This document shows positions 1 through 8,182 of a stretch of 64,000 bases of DNA, piece after piece. This stretch comes from an uncultured Bacteroidales bacterium (GTDB lineage Bacteria; Bacteroidota; Bacteroidia; Bacteroidales; Bacteroidaceae): NCBI GenBank assembly GCA_902801485.1, contig CADCIP010000005.1:36310-100309 (forward strand), in the 5' to 3' direction. Each line of letters begins with the position of its first letter. Position 1 is the stretch's first letter. The notes under the pieces are model-generated. The model ran no database searches, was not told the DNA's origin, and saw only the letters and a program-made list of their open reading frames with translations. A program made the position numbers and the translations under genes.

Positions 1-1512
1 ATGAAATATTGAATGCACTAGAGAGACTATCATATCTTTTTCTTGTTTTGAAAATATAAGTGCATATAATGTTGCAGAAAAAACAATGACCACAAGTGCA
101 CATAATGCCACTATGTAATACCATTCATAAGGATTACAGTATTTATAAAAAAGGAAGCCGATTACGAACGCTATTAATAACGAAAAGAATGATGGCAACA
201 AGACTGATTTGGCAAACGCACGTATACTAAGCTCTAGCGTTTCTCTAGCTAACACAAATAAAACTATATAATCGACGATTCGGACAACCGACAAAACTAA
301 GAATGCAGTATATAATGGAGCTCCTTTCTTCAAGACAAAATAAATAACCGGTAAGGAAATCAGCACCGTAAGAGAGTCCAGAATCTGATACTTCTGCATC
401 TTATTGTAGGCCTTGAATCCAATATCTATTGTTTTCTGGAATGTCATGACTAATTGATAAATTAAAACAGCACGAATAAATGAGACGGAAAGTTCTGGCA
501 CTTCTACCAACCACAAATCAAGTAGTTGCGGAGTATAGACAAAGAATGGCAATGACGTTATCAAAACGAAGTAATATACCGCTCTGGTTTGGAAAAAAGC
601 ATGATTCCAAAAAATTTGTTTCTCAGCATTAGCTGCTTCCTGGAACAACAAGGGCTGTGAGGCAACAACCACATTTGTTGATAGCTGTGATATAGCACTC
701 TTAACTTGATAAGCGACAGCTCTTGCAGCATTGGCCGCAACCCCTCCAAAAAGATTAATAATCAGATTTGAACCCTCTTCAATTAAAGAAAAAGCCATAC
801 ATCCAAAAAAATTCCAACCGGCAAATGTGGTTAAATCTTTAACTGTATCTTTATTCCAGATCTTTTTTCTTTTGCATTCAGGGAAACGCTTTGTATAACG
901 AATTGAGGCATATCGAATTGCAACAGCTATTATAACGATTAATAGAGCATAGGTTCTTACTCTATTAAATGGTAAAACCAGTAACAAGAAAATTGCGCCT
1001 AACTTTGACACAGCCTCGCAGATTGAAATCCATGCATAGAAATTCATTCGCTCGTTAGCAATTATAACCGCATCGTAAGGAACTGTAATAATCGATACAC
1101 CAAAAGTAATAATGGAACACTGAAACACAAATATCGCATCTGCTAAAGCACCCTCTGGGAGTACCATCTTATTGTTAATATACCATAATCCAAATAGTTC
1201 AACGACAATAATAAAAAAAAAAGCGATTGCTATATGTATCAATACACTCGTATTGAATATCTCATTGACCCGCTCATTATTACCATTCCCCTTTTCATAA
1301 TTTAAAAATCGTTGAACAGAGGCCGCGAAAATGCCCTTCAAAGAACTAAAAATGGATACAACCCCACCCACTAAATTATAAAGTCCATAATCATCAACTC
1401 CTAACGCTGATAGTAATACCCGCGAAGAATATAATGCGATAAGCATTACAACAACGCTTCTCGCGTATAACAATAAAGTATTCTTTGCTATTACTGATGA
1501 TCTACTTGCCAT
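1..1512 (-). CDS. wzx: Wzx-type polysaccharide flippase (3' end beyond window)
   Basis: The minus strand is open from an ATG at 1512 to base 1 (504 codons) and no stop is reached, so the gene ends just outside the window. The translation begins MASRSSVIAKNTLLLYARSV and is strongly hydrophobic, with about 12-14 predicted membrane segments. The early stretch SRVLLSALGVDDYGLYNLVG is typical of the polysaccharide biosynthesis/MATE-like flippase family (COG2244), which moves undecaprenyl-linked repeat units across the inner membrane. Family members are about 480-510 residues, so little is missing. The start lies one base after the stop of the beta-helix gene upstream, which implies translational coupling within the capsule operon. 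Which glycan it carries cannot be told from sequence. Confidence 0.85.
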   Translation of the reverse strand, partial: MASRSSVIAKNTLLLYARSVVVMLIALYSSRVLLSALGVDDYGLYNLVGGVVSIFSSLKGIFAASVQRFLNYEKGNGNNERVNEIFNTSVLIHIAIAFFFIIVVELFGLWYINNKMVLPEGALADAIFVFQCSIITFGVSIITVPYDAVIIANERMNFYAWISICEAVSKLGAIFLLLVLPFNRVRTYALLIVIIAVAIRYASIRYTKRFPECKRKKIWNKDTVKDLTTFAGWNFFGCMAFSLIEEGSNLIINLFGGVAANAARAVAYQVKSAISQLSTNVVVASQPLLFQEAANAEKQIFWNHAFFQTRAVYYFVLITSLPFFVYTPQLLDLWLVEVPELSVSFIRAVLIYQLVMTFQKTIDIGFKAYNKMQKYQILDSLTVLISLPVIYFVLKKGAPLYTAFLVLSVVRIVDYIVLFVLARETLELSIRAFAKSVLLPSFFSLLIAFVIGFLFYKYCNPYEWYYIVALCALVVIVFSATLYALIFSKQEKDMIVSLVHSIFH

Positions 1513-1513
1513 T

Positions 1514-3010
1514 CTATTGATTGATTATAATATTTGACTTGTTTCCTTCGCCATTATGAACCTCAACATCCTCGGACGAGTCATTAATAACAAATCTTTC
1601 TAGTTTAGAGAGACCCAAATGGGTTCCACATTTCATTTTATTAAAAGACCATATCGCGCCATTGTTGACGACTTTGTTTGATGATGCAAAATAATTTTCT
1701 ACTAGCGGAGTTGCTGAGATAATAGGGGTTTCATTCTTAGCATAATATGTATTATTAATAAAGACAAGCCCGTCTATTCTCAACTCACCCTCAAACTCAT
1801 AAAAAGGATTTCTTCTTTTATCCGTATTAACGGCTCCACTCTCGTCAATATTATTGATAAAAGAGATGGCACCACTCACATCCTTAAACTTCACAGAAGA
1901 ACCTACTCGACTATTAAAATAACACTGATTAAAGTAGATTGAGGCGATTGTAAAAATATTGTTAATTTTATTAACACCACCCTCGAAATAAACTATTGGA
2001 CCATATGCACTATTAACAAAATGACACTGATTAAATGTAGAATATGTTATGGAGGTAATTCTCTTTTCTGATTTAGCAAATTTAGATTCTAACTTTCCGT
2101 CGTTTATCGAAGTTGCATAGAATAAAGCAACAATACTATTCTTTCCAGAGTAATTGAATTCGCAATTTTCTAATGTCCATTCCTCCCCTCCGTAATTATA
2201 TACAAAGGCTTTTGTTACTTCTCCACGAAATGAAACATTTCTAAAACAATGTTTATTTGTTTGTTTATTATCCACCAAACGAGAGGCATATATCAAAGTT
2301 TTTGGAGGATTATTAATATCTCCTTGAATCAAAAAGTTATAAAACTGGAGTATCTCGGTACCAGAAATATCAATACCTTGCGAATTCTTTCCAAAAACCG
2401 TTATTGCACAATTATTCTGATGCGAATTACTAACACCAGAAAAAGTCGTTCCAGGAAAATAATTTAATGCATAAGAAACATCCGTAATGCGAACGGGAAT
2501 ATCAAAGACAAAACATCTATTAATGAATGCTGCTATAGAATTAAAAGCCCGTTGAACCTCACTCGTATTATCACTTGCACCTAATGTAGCCCACCATGAA
2601 ACTTTTATAACATCAGATAAAAAAGACCCAGAAAGAGAGAATTTATCGCCAAAGACTTTTCCATAGGGAGCCACTATCCTTGTATAAGAACCTTTTATAG
2701 CTCCATTTAGGAAACCGCCACCATTAAAATAAAGACTACATCCTTCAGGCATAGAGATACATTTCCCTTTCAAATCAATAATATCACGTATCTCATAAAT
2801 CGTATTTTGTTTATTTACTTGACTCTCAATATCTTTTGTATTATCTAATACATATATTGGACATCGAGAGATTGAACTGTCCCCATTAAAAATTTGTGAT
2901 GAACCATTAACTGTTTCACAACAATTACTGAATAAAGGGGGAATAAAAACTATTAAACAGAAAGAAAAGACTATCGTGAGTCTATAACATGCCGGTTTTA
3001 ACATATTCAT
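1514..3010 (-). CDS. Secreted right-handed beta-helix protein in the capsule operon
   Basis: 498 residues. An N-terminal signal sequence (hydrophobic stretch LTIVFSFCLIVFIPPLF, then Cys-Cys) predicts export, possibly as a lipoprotein. After it comes a segment of the form found ahead of pectate-lyase-like beta-helices (DLKGKCISMPEGCSLYFNGG), then many short strands rich in Asn, Phe and Gly, such as NCEFNYSG, FNQCHFVN and FNQCYFNS, which look like beta-helix coils. The fold is typical of polysaccharide lyases, epimerases and phage tail spikes. No catalytic residues can be assigned. It sits 2 bp after galE and 1 bp before wzx, so a role in trimming or modifying the capsule glycan is a reasonable inference, not shown. 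It is more AT-rich than galE, like wzx. Confidence 0.6.
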   Translation of the reverse strand: MNMLKPACYRLTIVFSFCLIVFIPPLFSNCCETVNGSSQIFNGDSSISRCPIYVLDNTKDIESQVNKQNTIYEIRDIIDLKGKCISMPEGCSLYFNGGGFLNGAIKGSYTRIVAPYGKVFGDKFSLSGSFLSDVIKVSWWATLGASDNTSEVQRAFNSIAAFINRCFVFDIPVRITDVSYALNYFPGTTFSGVSNSHQNNCAITVFGKNSQGIDISGTEILQFYNFLIQGDINNPPKTLIYASRLVDNKQTNKHCFRNVSFRGEVTKAFVYNYGGEEWTLENCEFNYSGKNSIVALFYATSINDGKLESKFAKSEKRITSITYSTFNQCHFVNSAYGPIVYFEGGVNKINNIFTIASIYFNQCYFNSRVGSSVKFKDVSGAISFINNIDESGAVNTDKRRNPFYEFEGELRIDGLVFINNTYYAKNETPIISATPLVENYFASSNKVVNNGAIWSFNKMKCGTHLGLSKLERFVINDSSEDVEVHNGEGNKSNIIINQ

Positions 3011-3012
3011 AT

Positions 3013-4029
3013 TTAATCAAACCCTTCAGGATTATTCTTTTGCCAATTCCAACTATCCCGCACCATCTCTTCAATGCCGTATTTAGCTTCCCATCCTAAT
3101 TCTTCTTTGGCCTTAGCGGGATTGCAATAGCAAGTAGCTACATCCCCTGCCCGACGAGGCTTAATGCTATACGGCACATCAACGCCATTAACTTTAATGA
3201 AGGCATTAACCATATCCAGAACGCTATAGCCATGGCCTGTACCCATATTATAGATTCCAAGGCCACACTTGCGTTCTATAGCCTTCAAGGCGGCCACATG
3301 GCCTGCGGCCAAGTCGCATACATGAATATAATCACGTACTCCAGTACCATCATGTGTAGGATAATCATTGCCAAACACACAAAGTTCCTTGCGTTTTCCC
3401 ACAGCAACTTGGGTAATATATGGCATCAAGTTATTGGGAATACCATTAGGATTCTCACCTATTCTACCACCTGGATGTGCACCAACCGGATTGAAGTAGC
3501 GAAGTAAAACCACATTCCATTCTGGATCTGCTTTCTGAATATCCATCAGCACCTGCTCTAGCATAGACTTTGTCCATCCGTATGGATTGGTGCACTGACC
3601 CTTGGGGCAGTTCTCCGTAATAGGAATCTCTGCAGGGTCACCGTACACTGTAGCAGAAGAGCTGAAGATGATGTTTTTGCAGTCGTGCTTCTTCATTACA
3701 TCAACTAGTACAAGTGTACCAGAAATATTATTCTCGTAATACTCCCAGGGTTTCTCTACACTCTCGCCTACAGCCTTGAGGCCAGCAAAGTGGATGCAAG
3801 CATCAAACTGGTGAGCCGCAAAGACTTTTTCAAGTCCTTCACGGTCGCGAATGTCAACTTCGTAGAAAGGTATTTCCTTCACTCCTATAATCTCCGCAAC
3901 ACGACGCAATCCTTCCGGATTGCTGTTGCTTAGATTATCCACAACTACAGCTGTGTGACCAGCCTTGTATAGCTCAATGATTGTGTGAGAACCTATATAT
4001 CCAGCTCCACCTGTTACGAGTATATTCAT
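3013..4029 (-). CDS. galE: UDP-glucose 4-epimerase
   Basis: 338 residues, the normal GalE length. It interconverts UDP-glucose and UDP-galactose (or the N-acetyl forms) in the cytoplasm. Visible motifs are the NAD-binding TGGAGYIGSH at residues 6-15, the catalytic Ser/Thr region IIFSSSATVYGDP, and the YxxxK pair in NPYGWTKSMLEQ. The motif NPVGAHPGGRIGE is also characteristic of GalE. It lies in the capsule operon, so it probably supplies UDP-Gal or UDP-GalNAc. The gene downstream starts 2 bp after its stop. Confidence 0.95.
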   Translation of the reverse strand: MNILVTGGAGYIGSHTIIELYKAGHTAVVVDNLSNSNPEGLRRVAEIIGVKEIPFYEVDIRDREGLEKVFAAHQFDACIHFAGLKAVGESVEKPWEYYENNISGTLVLVDVMKKHDCKNIIFSSSATVYGDPAEIPITENCPKGQCTNPYGWTKSMLEQVLMDIQKADPEWNVVLLRYFNPVGAHPGGRIGENPNGIPNNLMPYITQVAVGKRKELCVFGNDYPTHDGTGVRDYIHVCDLAAGHVAALKAIERKCGLGIYNMGTGHGYSVLDMVNAFIKVNGVDVPYSIKPRRAGDVATCYCNPAKAKEELGWEAKYGIEEMVRDSWNWQKNNPEGFD

Positions 4030-4038
4030 TTGTTTTGC

Positions 4039-4250
4039 TTATATCTGTTTCTGCAGCTCATCTATTTGCTGCTGTAGTTTCTTGTTATCTTCAGTCAAAT
4101 CCGCCATATTTGGATGTCTGATGTCTGATGTGATTTTTTCTCCTCCTTCAATTGCTCGTCTAACTTTTTACTCGCCTCATCACGTTCCTCAAAAAAGTGA
4201 ATCATGGAGATGAGTTGGGGCTTATCCATTGAAGCGTAATCTTCACTCAT
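4039..4250 (-). pseudogene. Remnant of a coiled-coil protein, IS66-transposase-like N-terminus, frameshifted
   Basis: From an ATG at 4250 one frame reads MSEDYASMDKPQLISMIHFF followed by a charged helix, and stops after a short repeat (two copies of GATGTCT near 4113-4128 on the plus strand). Just downstream another frame from an ATG at 4107 reads MADLTEDNKKLQQQIDELQK and stops at 4039. Joined, these resemble the N-terminal coiled coil that precedes IS66-family transposases, broken by a repeat insertion that shifts the frame. The IS66 link is by resemblance only. The 5' flank (AGAATTAGAGAATT) is shared with the four-helix-bundle gene at 17.99 kb. Confidence 0.4.
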
Positions 4251-4311
4251 ATCAAGAATTAGAGAATTAATCTTTAACGAACACGAATCGCACGAATTAT
4301 ACGAATCTTTT

Positions 4312-4439
4312 CTTTTCAGATGACAATCATATTGCTATGATTGCTTTGTAGTGACAAATGTTTTTTATTTTATTGGATGAACTTCTAAGAGCAAGCTCTT
4401 AAGATTCATCAAACAAAAACAAACTCATCATCTAAAAAG
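4312..4439. repeat. Palindromic hairpin cluster upstream of a GxxExxY gene
   Basis: Outer arms CTTTTCAGATGA (4312-4323) and TCATCTAAAAAG (4428-4439) pair with 11 of 12 matches. They enclose a CAATCAT/ATGATTG hairpin near 4324-4343 and an imperfect hairpin at 4376-4410. The layout resembles the structured elements at 16.5, 39.6, 39.8 and 60.7 kb, but the conserved T-rich ends are absent. It is flanked by AACACGAAT-type repeats. Confidence 0.45.
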
Positions 4440-4481
4440 AATTCCTTACTTCATTCGTTAGATTTGATAGATTCGTGTTCG

Positions 4482-4853
4482 TTATATAACTATCCTCTCG
4501 TGTTCCAGTTCGTCGGCATGACCAAAATTAAGCAACAGCCCCAGTTTGAAACCTGTTGCATGAAGGTAATTGTAAACTTGAGACCGGTGAGCGTCATCAA
4601 GCTCGCTTACCGCCTTCAATTCCACAATTATCTTCCCAAAGCATACAAAGTCTGCTTTGTAGGTTTGCTTAAGTTCAATGCCGTCGTACTGTATCTTTAT
4701 TTCTTTCTCTCTTTCGTAAGGTATTCCATCACGTTTGAACTGAATCTCTAACGCTTCTTGATAAACCGCCTCAAGAAAGCCAGAGCCAAGGGTGTTATAC
4801 ACCTTGAAAGCCGCTCCTACTACTTTATAGCTTTCTTCCTTGTGGATTATCAT
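4482..4853 (-). CDS. GxxExxY protein (PD-(D/E)XK-like), copy 1
   Basis: About 123 residues from the ATG at 4853 (MIIHKEESYKVVGAAFKVYN). An upstream ATG would add residues encoded by a flanking repeat, so I prefer the internal start. The family signature is GFLEAVY. A PD-(D/E)XK-like core follows: Asp in KADFVCFGK and IIVELKAV. The biochemical function of this family is not known to me. It is flanked by AACACGAAT/ATTCGTGTT repeats in both orientations (4452-4482 and 4867-4932) and interrupts the sugar-biosynthesis gene order between galE and capG. A second copy lies at 6.2 kb. Confidence 0.8.
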   Translation of the reverse strand: MIIHKEESYKVVGAAFKVYNTLGSGFLEAVYQEALEIQFKRDGIPYEREKEIKIQYDGIELKQTYKADFVCFGKIIVELKAVSELDDAHRSQVYNYLHATGFKLGLLLNFGHADELEHERIVI

Positions 4854-4861
4854 ATTCCTTC

Positions 4862-4932
4862 TTTTGAACACGAATCTCACTAATTTCACTATCTCCTATT
4901 CGTTAGATTCGAGCAATTCGTGTTCGTTAAAA
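4862..4932. repeat. ATTCGTGTTCGTTA-type intergenic repeats
   Basis: The words AACACGAAT and ATTCGTGTTCGTTA occur here and again at 4264-4310 and 4452-4482. Together they bracket the GxxExxY gene as imperfect inverted and direct repeats. Related GAACACGGATTACACGGAT versions are at 16494-16525, 18025-18055 and 44757-44790. Confidence 0.6.
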
Positions 4933-6120
4933 CTTGCGCCAGACCATTTTGTTTACAATACCCACGTAACTTTGGATAATCTTGACTACCTTGGTAGAGA
5001 CATTCTCCTCGATATAGTCAGGAACGGGAATGCCGTAGTCACCATTCTGGTTCAATGTCACTGCCGTATCTACAGCCTGGAGCAATGAATTTTCATCAAT
5101 ACCGGCAATGATAAAACATGCTTTATCTATTGCTTCCGGCCTTTCAGTTGAGGTGCGGATGCACACTGCGGGGAAAGGATGACCAACGCTCGTAAAGAAT
5201 GAGCTTTCCTCTGGAAGTGTACCACTGTCAGAAACCACCGCAAAAGCATTCATCTGGAGGCAGTTGTAGTCGTGGAAACCAAGAGGCTCATGTTGAATCA
5301 CGCGAGGATCTAACTTGATCCTTCGACTGGGCTCAGGAGCCACCGCTGCAGCCTCAAGGCGCTTGCGGCTGCGAGGATGGCATGAGTAGAGGATTGGCAT
5401 GTCATATTTCTCTGCCATCTTATTGATAGCATTGAAAAGACTCATAAAGTTCTTTTCTGTATCAATGTTTTCTTCGCGGTGAGCAGAGAGCAAGATGTAC
5501 TTACCTTTCTCCAAGCCCAGACGCTTATGAATATCAGAAGCCTCAATCTCCTTGAGGTTGTTGTGCAGCACCTCCGCCATAGGCGAACCAGTCACATACG
5601 TTCTTTCCTTTGGCAGACCGGTGTCAGCCAAATACCTGCGGGCGTGCTCTGAGTAAGCCATGTTCACATCGCTGATGATGTCCACAATACGGCGGTTAGT
5701 CTCCTCGGGCAAGCACTCGTCCTTGCAGCGGTTGCCGGCCTCCATGTGGAAGATGGGGATGTGCAGGCGCTTGGCACCAATCACACTAAGGCAGCTGTTG
5801 GTATCACCCAGAACAAGTACGGCATCCGGTTTTACCTCCACCATCAGCTGGTAGCTCTTTGCTATGATATTACCCATAGTCTCACCAAGGTCGTTACCCA
5901 CTGCTTCCATATAGATATCAGGATCTGCCAGCTTCAAATCCTTGAAGAATACCCCATTGAGGTTATAGTCATAGTTCTGCCCAGTATGTGCCAGCAGACA
6001 GTCAAAGTACTGACGGCACTTGTTAATAACCGCCGCCAAACGAATAATCTCCGGGCGCGTACCAACAATTATTAATAATCTTAATTTTCCGTTATTTCTA
6101 AATTCTTTCATTGCATTCAA
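4927..6120 (-). CDS. capG: UDP-N-acetylglucosamine 2-epimerase family, UDP-L-FucNAc pathway (CapG/FnlC)
   Basis: 397 residues of the non-hydrolysing UDP-GlcNAc 2-epimerase fold. Motifs: LIIVGTRPEIIRLAAV near the N-terminus, HMEAGNRCKDECLPEETNRR, LLSAHREENID and SDSGTLPEESSF. Because capE and capF are neighbours, the likely reaction is the last step to UDP-N-acetyl-L-fucosamine (C2 epimerisation), as in staphylococcal CapG or E. coli FnlC. The segment AAAVAPEPSRRIK has no counterpart I recall in the family and matches a CTTCGACTGGGCTCAGG-type repeat at about 5318-5350, so it looks like an in-frame insertion. Two starts are possible (6120 or 6111). Confidence 0.85.
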   Translation of the reverse strand: MNAMKEFRNNGKLRLLIIVGTRPEIIRLAAVINKCRQYFDCLLAHTGQNYDYNLNGVFFKDLKLADPDIYMEAVGNDLGETMGNIIAKSYQLMVEVKPDAVLVLGDTNSCLSVIGAKRLHIPIFHMEAGNRCKDECLPEETNRRIVDIISDVNMAYSEHARRYLADTGLPKERTYVTGSPMAEVLHNNLKEIEASDIHKRLGLEKGKYILLSAHREENIDTEKNFMSLFNAINKMAEKYDMPILYSCHPRSRKRLEAAAVAPEPSRRIKLDPRVIQHEPLGFHDYNCLQMNAFAVVSDSGTLPEESSFFTSVGHPFPAVCIRTSTERPEAIDKACFIIAGIDENSLLQAVDTAVTLNQNGDYGIPVPDYIEENVSTKVVKIIQSYVGIVNKMVWRKF

Positions 6121-6180
6121 TAATTTAGCGCTGATTACGCAGATTGAGCGGATTGCGCTGATTAATATTTATAAACTGTT
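6121..6180. repeat. CGCTGATTACGCAGATT-type repeat, left flank of GxxExxY copy 2
   Basis: Repeated words GCGCTGATTACGCAGATTGA and GCGCTGATTAAT. The same family recurs at 6551-6700, 8088-8180 and inside capF (7258-7347, 7580-7665). Confidence 0.7.
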
Positions 6181-6549
6181 TACTCTTCTATATATTGATT
6201 TTGAGATGTCAGTTGTCTTGAAATTAACCAATATTCCAAGTTTCTTTCCCGTAAGTTTGAGATAGGTCATCAGTTGTGAAAAGAAAACCTCTTGCATAGA
6301 TGCTACAGCCTTTAACTCAATGATTACCTTGTCATCAACCAACATATCTATGCGAAACGCATTAGGGATGGTCACACCTTCATATACTATCGGTAAGTAA
6401 ACTTGGGTTTGTACCTGACATCCTGCTTTTTCCAACTCTATACGCAATGCAACCTCATAAGCAGATTCCAAGAGGCCAGGGCCTAAATTGTTATACACAT
6501 TAAAGATGGCCCCACGGATCTTATAGGATATCTCGTTCTCTTGCTCCAT
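6169..6549 (-). CDS. GxxExxY protein (PD-(D/E)XK-like), copy 2
   Basis: 126 residues starting MEQENEISYKIRGAIFNVYN. It carries the family signature GLLESAY, Asp in FRIDMLVDDK and the core VIIELKAVAS. It is clearly divergent from copy 1 at 4.5 kb, so not a recent duplicate. It separates capF from capG, and it is bracketed by CGCTGATT/CGCAGATT repeats that reach up to its start and overlap its 3' end. Function unknown; the nuclease fold is inferred from the E-x-K pattern. Confidence 0.8.
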   Translation of the reverse strand: MEQENEISYKIRGAIFNVYNNLGPGLLESAYEVALRIELEKAGCQVQTQVYLPIVYEGVTIPNAFRIDMLVDDKVIIELKAVASMQEVFFSQLMTYLKLTGKKLGILVNFKTTDISKSIYRRVNSL

Positions 6550-6550
6550 T

Positions 6551-6700
6551 TCACTTCGTAACGCTGATTACGCTGATTGATATTGATTGCGCAGATTATA
6601 CATGTTTCACATGCGCTGATTTAGCAGATTTAATATTAATATCGCTGATAGTTAAAAAATCTGCGCTATCTGCTTAATCTGTGTCATCTGCGCCCAGTGG
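6551..6700. repeat. CGCTGATT...ATCTGCG composite repeat
   Basis: The left half has ACGCTGATTACGCTGATTGA, the right half AATCTGCGCTATCTGC and ATCTGTGTCATCTGCG. The halves are roughly inverted (GCAGAT against ATCTGC). A near-identical arrangement is at 8088-8180. Confidence 0.7.
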
Positions 6701-8086
6701 CTACACTGGGTCGAAGAAGGTATCAGGACGCGAAGCGTCAAATATCTCGTTGCAGTACATCACTGTTACCAAATCCTCGGTGTCGGAGAGGTTGATGATG
6801 TTGTGAGTGTAGCCGGGGAGCATGTGGACGGCTTGGATGTGGTCGCCAGAGACCTCCCACTCCAGCACCTTGCCTTCAGGGTCATTCAGATTCCTCTGCT
6901 GAATCAGTCCGTGACCTTTCACCACAATGAACTGCTCAAACTTGGTGTTGTGCCAATGCTGGCCTTTAGTGATACCCGGCTTAGAGATATTGATGCTCAC
7001 CTGTCCCGCATTGAGGGTATGTACCAGCTCTGTAAACGAACCTCTGTCATCCACATTCATTTTCAAATCAAAAGCTGTCTTTTCGTATGGCAGATAACTG
7101 AGGTATGTGCTATACAGCTTTTTTGCAAATGAGCCAGAAGGGATCTCAGGAATCATGAGAGTTTTGGGTTGCTCTGCAAAACTCTTCAGTAACTCTACTA
7201 TTTCACCCAAAGTTACCTTGTGCGTGATGGGGCAGTAACAATAACGGTACTTCGTACACGCAGATTTCGCTGATTCTATTTGATTTCGCTGATTATCTGC
7301 GTTCAAAAGATCTGAGTCATCTGCTCCATCTGCGTCATCTGCGGGTGCTGGAAGCACCTCCAGACCATTAAACTCACAGCGGTGCTCTTTGCCCTGCAAG
7401 CCTGCTATCATCTCGTCCACAAGGTCGTCAATGTAAAGCAGTTCCAGCTCTACGCTGGGGTCATTCACCGTATAAGGCAGGTCGTTGGCAAAGGCATTGC
7501 AGAATGTTGCCACTGCACTGTTGTAGTTGGGGCGGCACCACTTGCCAAAAAGGTTCGGGAAACGATAGATTAGTACACGGGGTACTAATCCCGCTGATTG
7601 CGCTAATTGATTTTGATCTCGCAGATTTGCGTTATCTGCCCCATCTGCGTTATCTGCGTTACGGAGAAAGTCCCTTTCGTAGTCAAGGAACAAATCCTCA
7701 CCTGCTTTCTTTGAACGGCCATACTCACTATTACCAAAACGGCCTGTTAGTGATGCCTGTTGGCTGCTGCTGAGCATCACAGGGCAAGTGTTGTGGTGCT
7801 TCTTGAGGGTATCGAGCAAGGTGCTGGCAAAGCCAAAGTTGCCTTGCATAAACTCCTCCTGGTTCTGAGGACGGTTTACGCCCGCCAGATTGAACACAAA
7901 GTCGGCCTCACGGCAATACTGATCCAACTCCTCAGGTGTGGAATCAATATCATACTCAAAGACCGCTTCTATTTTCAACTCAGGGAATCTCCTATCCTTC
8001 CCATCCTTAATATTCTTTAGGGCCGCACAAAGATTCTTACCAACAAAACCTTTGGCGCCAGTCACCAAAATATTCATTTTATTCAT
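6701..8086 (-). CDS. capF: UDP-sugar reductase/epimerase with cupin domain (CapF/FnlB), repeat-invaded
   Basis: Bifunctional enzyme of UDP-L-FucNAc synthesis: an N-terminal short-chain reductase and a C-terminal cupin epimerase. Visible: MNILVTGAKGFVGKNL at the N-terminus, the catalytic Tyr and Lys in SEYGRSKKAGEDLF, PNLFGKWCRPNYNS, KVTLGEIVELL, and the cupin part GQHWHNTKFEQF. I place the start at 8086 (8077 is possible); 23 further upstream codons are repeat sequence. The protein is about 460 residues against roughly 370 in known CapF. The excess lies in two segments rich in Asp, Ala and Asn (NADNADGADNANLRDQ; ADDADGADDSDLLNADNQ) that are copies of the CGCTGATT/ATCTGCG intergenic repeat read in frame. 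Both insertions sit between conserved blocks, so the enzyme may still be active. Confidence 0.9.
   Translation of the reverse strand: MNKMNILVTGAKGFVGKNLCAALKNIKDGKDRRFPELKIEAVFEYDIDSTPEELDQYCREADFVFNLAGVNRPQNQEEFMQGNFGFASTLLDTLKKHHNTCPVMLSSSQQASLTGRFGNSEYGRSKKAGEDLFLDYERDFLRNADNADGADNANLRDQNQLAQSAGLVPRVLIYRFPNLFGKWCRPNYNSAVATFCNAFANDLPYTVNDPSVELELLYIDDLVDEMIAGLQGKEHRCEFNGLEVLPAPADDADGADDSDLLNADNQRNQIESAKSACTKYRYCYCPITHKVTLGEIVELLKSFAEQPKTLMIPEIPSGSFAKKLYSTYLSYLPYEKTAFDLKMNVDDRGSFTELVHTLNAGQVSINISKPGITKGQHWHNTKFEQFIVVKGHGLIQQRNLNDPEGKVLEWEVSGDHIQAVHMLPGYTHNIINLSDTEDLVTVMYCNEIFDASRPDTFFDPV
7258..7347. repeat. Intragenic repeat copy inside capF (insertion 2)
   Basis: Plus-strand words CGCAGATTTCGCTGATT, TTTCGCTGATTATCTGCG and ATCTGCTCCATCTGCGTCAT match the intergenic repeat at 8088-8180. 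The frame of capF is kept. Confidence 0.75.
7580..7665. repeat. Intragenic repeat copy inside capF (insertion 1)
   Basis: Words CGCTGATTGCGCTAATTGAT, TCGCAGATTTGCGTTATCTG and CATCTGCGTTATCTGCGTTA again match the intergenic family. The insertion lies just before the conserved PNLFGKW block. Confidence 0.75.
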
Positions 8087-8087
8087 A

Positions 8088-8180
8088 TTTTGCGCTGATT
8101 TCGCTGATTGATATTGATTTCGCTGATAGTTAAAAATCTGCGTTATCTGCTCCATCTGCGTTATCTGCGAGTAAAACTTG
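8088..8180. repeat. CGCTGATT...ATCTGCG composite repeat between capE and capF
   Basis: Contains TGCGCTGATTTCGCTGATTG, then AATCTGCGTTATCTGCTCCA and CATCTGCGTTATCTGCG. It fills the whole capE-capF gap and extends the capF reading frame upstream. Confidence 0.75.
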
Positions 8181-8182
8181 TT

